Source: Ophiura sarsii | Taxonomy: Eukaryota > Echinodermata > Ophiuroidea > Amphilepidida > Ophiuridae | Direction: 5' to 3' | Assembly: GCA_035610835.1 (NCBI GenBank) | Contig: CM069459.1 | Location: forward strand, 27,547,570 to 27,611,569 | DNA: 64,000 bases | Part shown: piece by piece, positions 59,994 through 64,000 of the stretch | Layout of the letters: each line of letters begins with the position of its first letter | Numbering within the stretch: the stretch's first letter is position 1 | Notes under the pieces: generated by a model | The model's input: the letters and a program-made list of their open reading frames with translations, nothing else | The model's database searches: none | What the model was told of the DNA's origin: nothing | Translations under genes and position numbers: made by a program

Positions 59994-61211
59994 CTGTGAA
60001 AGGAATAATAAATAAGGTGTAATTATAATTTGCCAATGAATATTCTGATCACCCATCTACGACTGATCTACAAAAATGACACCGGAACAGGGAAAATAAT
60101 TGGATTCATCCCCGAAGTTCATCCACTGCTTGTTTAGAGCTTCGTCAAGAACTAATGTCTTGAAACCAATACGTACACGCCATTTTGTAACTTGTCGGTA
60201 GAAATTATATTTAATTATTTGATGTGTCTGAGTTGTGATTTCTTGTATGTAAATTGTAAAATGGATTATGCTTTATGTGTTTTGAGAATTAAATAAAAAT
60301 GATCTTAAAATTATGAAAATTAGGACCGGCGGACCGCTAGTTCACAATAATCATACGTCATAAGGGTCGCTAGTCAGTACGTGTATTTTATTACATTGTA
60401 TGCCACTATTCTCAGGTTTCGCTAGTCATAAAATGAGGGTCATCAGTCATACGGCCGGTTAATGACAATAATAAATAAGATCCGCAAATCAAAATATCAA
60501 AAATGTCCGCTAGTCGAAATTATACATATATCGTTACAGATTTCACAACCTTTCCATTTTCGCAACATAGGTAGGCCTATAAGGAATAAGATTTGTTTAG
60601 CAGGTCCGGGTGGTTTGCCAACATTGTTGTTTTTTGTCTAAAATACAAAAATCACGTTGTTCATTATTTGAATATGATACAACTTGTCGAGAACTTTTTT
60701 TATCTCATGTTTTAAGGTAGATTTATATTTTCCCTAAGCTTCAGAAACGCCTTAGTTTAATTGACAGAAGTCTTCAGCAAAATGTGTGGTTACAAAAATG
60801 AATGTCATAAATGCTTACACAGCATACAAAAGGTAAACCAACGTAAATATTGGATTATTTTCATTTTTGAACTTTTTCAATATTTTGTTTTTGGGTGTTT
60901 TTCATGATTAACAAAATATATGCACGCGTTTTCCTACAGATGTTAGTTTGTAATAAAATGTACAGAAAATATTAACAATTTGGTTTTGTTGATATGTTTC
61001 CTACATTTTGGAACAATATATAGAAAATGTATATTTTGATAAATAATCAGAAAAGTCGTTATTCTCAAAAATAGGCCTATATGAATCAAATAGGTTTTAC
61101 CTAAACACCTCTTTTAAGTCAAAATATATTTTGTTTTGCCTTGTTATTTTGTTGATCGTAAACTGATATTGATAAATCTACATACTGCTTTAGTCTAGGC
61201 AAAACATTCCG
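59994..61211. other. Intron or upstream sequence, nothing firm
   Basis: A few GCTAGTCA/GTCATACG words near 60340-60500 recur loosely. No ORF with recognisable content. Confidence 0.4.
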
Positions 61212-62258
61212 ACTATTAGTCGCGTGGAAAGTGTTAATTATATTATCATAAGATGATCGTATTCTAAGATATTGTCTCTCTATCCTGTCTATGAATATGC
61301 ATTTTTTTCTTTGCGTTGTTTAATACATTATGTGTCGCTCGTACCTATAAAGCAAGTTTAAAAGCCCCAGTATAAGATTATTCTTAAGCCTTTTTTCAAT
61401 ACTTAGTAACTCTTGGGGTTTTTCTGTTGTGATTTATACAACCAAAGGTTGATGACCCAATCAAATTCAATCTTCCTCATCACAATTTCTGATTGTGGTA
61501 TCAGAAGAAATCCCGTATTCGTTTCTAATTTATCCTGCAAAATGCTGAGCCCTAGAGACGTCTCATTAATACGAAGGTATGAGTGGAAAAGTAATTTTAA
61601 AAGTATTTACTCCAGAAGTTTATGTATTGTTCTCTGGGAAAGTTGACGTGATTTTGTTCATCATAAACTTTGAAGCAATACTTACACTGTGGAATATGAC
61701 TGTATTTATGACGTCTCTCTATATACACCGAACCCAACAAGAATGACAAGTGCCAGACCAGGTGCTTTGATGTTGGTTAATTCAATATAAATACATTAAT
61801 TGAGAACATATCTGTCATAAATACAGTCATATTTCACAGTGTAAGTATTGCTACAAAGTTTATGATGAACAAAATCACGTCAACTTTCCCCATAGAACAA
61901 TAAATAAACCTGTGGAGTATATAAACACTTTTAAAATTACTTTTCTACTCATACCTTTTTAATGAGACGTCTCTAAGGCTCAACATTTTTGCTGAGGAAG
62001 AGTGAATTTGATTGGGTCATTCACCCTTTGAGTGTATAAATCACAACAGAAAAAAACAAAGAGACACCAGATAATTGAAAAAAGGCTTAATAATCTTATA
62101 CTGGGGCTTTTAACACTTGCTAATCATAGGTACGAGCGACACATACATATTAAACACCGCAAAGAAAAGAAACTCCATACACTCATAGAGAGGCAATATC
62201 TTAGAATACGCGTATCATCTTATGATTATATAAATAACACTTTCCACGCGGCTATTAG
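61212..62258. mobile_element. 1.05-kb inverted repeat element
   Basis: The left end CTATTAGTCGCGTGGAAAGT is matched by ACTTTCCACGCGGCTATTAG at the right end. The arms of about 500 bp stay complementary through many words (GTACGAGCGACACA, AAGTTGACGTGATTTTGTTC), with a loop of some tens of bases near 61740-61800. ORFs at 61413-61646 and 62032-62400 are frames through it. Confidence 0.85.
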
Positions 62259-62264
62259 TTTTAC

Positions 62265-62822
62265 CATTATGGTCATGTGTTTTAAGCTCGCCTCCTTTCG
62301 CGTTACACACGGATTTTGGCTTTCGCGACATGATTTTAATTTTACACATTTATATTTGCTTGTATACCCCCCTGAGGTAGTAAAAGTATACATTTTCTGA
62401 AGGGAAATTGCATGAGGAAACCAAATATGTCATTAAAATTATAGTACGACCAAGAACTAAAATGGTATGATCGGAAATGTTCGGAAAATATTAGAGTTTT
62501 TTAATTTTTAATTTGAGATCCATATATTTTTGATACCTACCCCTATCATTATTTTTTTAACATATTTAAATTCCTCATGAAATTACCCATTATATGATAT
62601 ATATTTGTCAAAGTTACTACGTCGGTATGGTAATTATACCGGCTAGTGAATATCTCAAATTTTTATTTTATATATTTTTAGAATTTTCAGAAATATTTGT
62701 TTAAGGATGAACCCCTCCCTGATATAAACTGCATTTCTGAATTCCTCTAGTTACAAGCTTTCCAAAAATGTATACTTTTGCTATCATAGGTTGAACACTT
62801 TTTCTGTTATAGTCATTTTTAT
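62265..62822 (+). repeat. Diverged dispersed repeat B, copy 2
   Basis: Partner of 58258-58810, starting just outside the 1.05-kb inverted repeat. Confidence 0.65.
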
Positions 62823-64000
62823 AAATCCGGTAAATTGAGGCTGATTATTCATGTTGACTGTGTAGCGAATAGGAAGAAAGCTGATGATCATTGTCTTATC
62901 CATAATTAATTAGTTGTTAATAATAGTTGACAAGTCTGTTGAACCACATACTGAAAGACTACTAAATATCCTTTGAAATGCGACCAAAATTGTGTTTTTA
63001 ACATTAGGGGATGACTAGTTATTGTAAAAAGAACAAAGCATGGGATTATCCCCATTGAGTTTGTACAGGCGGCACCCCTTCCAGCGGCACCCCCTTCCAG
63101 CACCACCCCTGTTCCCCAAACATCAAACAGCTGTATCTCCATTTCTGTATTAGCTATACCAATGCCATTTAGCAGGCAGGTAGCTTGTTATTAGGGCTTT
63201 AAAATGATACCAAATTTGTTGAGATAGCTTTTGTGGTTTTAAAAATATTTGAGGAAAATGACAGCATGAAGCTAAAAAATGTAACGGCACCACCCTATTG
63301 GGAGGCAAGTTCATAACGCGTGACCATATACAAACAGATTTTTTCTTCAGAAACATTTCCCAACTTTCAAAGTATATTTCAAGAATTACTGAACCAATTG
63401 TACTTATTTTAAAGCATTTCTCATGGTGAATCCTAATATGATAATGAAATGCAAAAAAAATGCCATTTTTAAGACATTTTGGGACATTTTGGAACTGTCG
63501 TCTGCAGACGACTGCCGCGTGGAAAGTGTTAATTACCATTAACGAATGTTTGCAATAGTTGTGTACAATATTACGCACACTCCAATGCATCCCGTGCAAT
63601 CAATCACCATAGCTACGAGCGGTATTCCTTGTAGTGCGAAGCATTATGCGCAATTATAACAAATTCTACATTTGGAAATGCATATTTTTCCATAAATAAT
63701 TTTCAAACTTTAACAATTCAAAGTCTTTAGTAGTAAAGATATCAACATGTAGCTAATACGTATATGTGTCTTCAAACGTCTATGTCAACTTTATCAGATG
63801 GTGGATTAAGATGACCAGAGTTGTAGTTATAATATTTCAAATGAGTGTGGAATTTCTTGTTTGCGGTGTTCAAAATCAGTTCTTTACGACAGTTTAAGTC
63901 AGTACGGCAAAATTAGTCCGCATAACTGATACGTATGAATGACTTGTACGTAAGACTTATACGATAGTCGGTACAATAATATTCTGCAACACCATACGCA
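62823..64000. other. Right edge, no gene recognised
   Basis: Contains GCCGCGTGGAAAGTGTTAAT at about 63513, a solo copy of the terminus of the 61212-62258 element. Short minus-strand ORFs have no family motifs. Confidence 0.4.

Overview
The window looks like nuclear DNA of an invertebrate animal. It is AT-rich, and coding sequence is split into short exons with GT/AG borders. Most of the length is decayed transposons, foldback elements, minisatellites and homopolymer runs, with no bacterial-style operons. A receptor gene that joins SRCR-type modules to a family B seven-helix domain, CR1/Jockey-type LINEs and a Ty3/gypsy relic suggest a marine invertebrate, perhaps a deuterostome such as a hemichordate, echinoderm or lancelet. 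That placement is inference; I could not identify the species.

Host genes. The best-supported gene is on the minus strand from about 59993 down to 39397. I rebuilt five exons from splice signals and phase: 59604-59993, 52945-53289, 51526-51876, 42328-44078 and 39397-39615. They join in one frame: three phase 1-1 SRCR-like exons, a large exon with a Cys-rich ectodomain and TM1-TM5, and a last exon with TM6-TM7 and the stop. The 5' end is not seen and probably lies to the right of the window. Weaker host candidates are a tiny first exon at 17743-17809 (+), a two-exon membrane-protein candidate at 55043-55868 (+), and a promoter-like cluster (X-box, heat-shock element, CRE, TATA, ETS) at 13727-13846.

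Left third (1-16 kb): two broken LINE relics (789-2935, 3394-4029), a deleted mariner (9153-9610) embedded in an inverted duplication, a 1-kb minisatellite with 47- and 54-bp units (10745-11700), and foldback elements at 5692-5790, 8491-8870 and 14297-15012.

Middle (16-38 kb): a poly-G run followed by a 23-bp minisatellite (17993-18510), then a 5-kb block built from CGTA-rich foldback transposons (about 18870-23997). That block holds a recent 1.97-kb tandem duplication, two nested insertions and the first exon of a possible transposase. Beyond it are palindromic elements at 26385-26779 and 28908-29318, and an apparently intact 947-codon LINE ORF (31000-33843) inserted in nested foldback elements.

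Right part (38-64 kb): the receptor gene. Its introns carry a perfect 96-bp palindrome (45050-45145), a broken Ty3/gypsy pol (45500-49130), a 256-bp CAAT microsatellite, a 3.8-kb element with inverted termini (54228-58055) that contains a tRNA-derived relic, and an array of alternating AAACCAAG/CTTGGTTT words (58840-59360). A 1-kb inverted repeat (61212-62258) lies to the right of the leftmost-in-transcript exon found.
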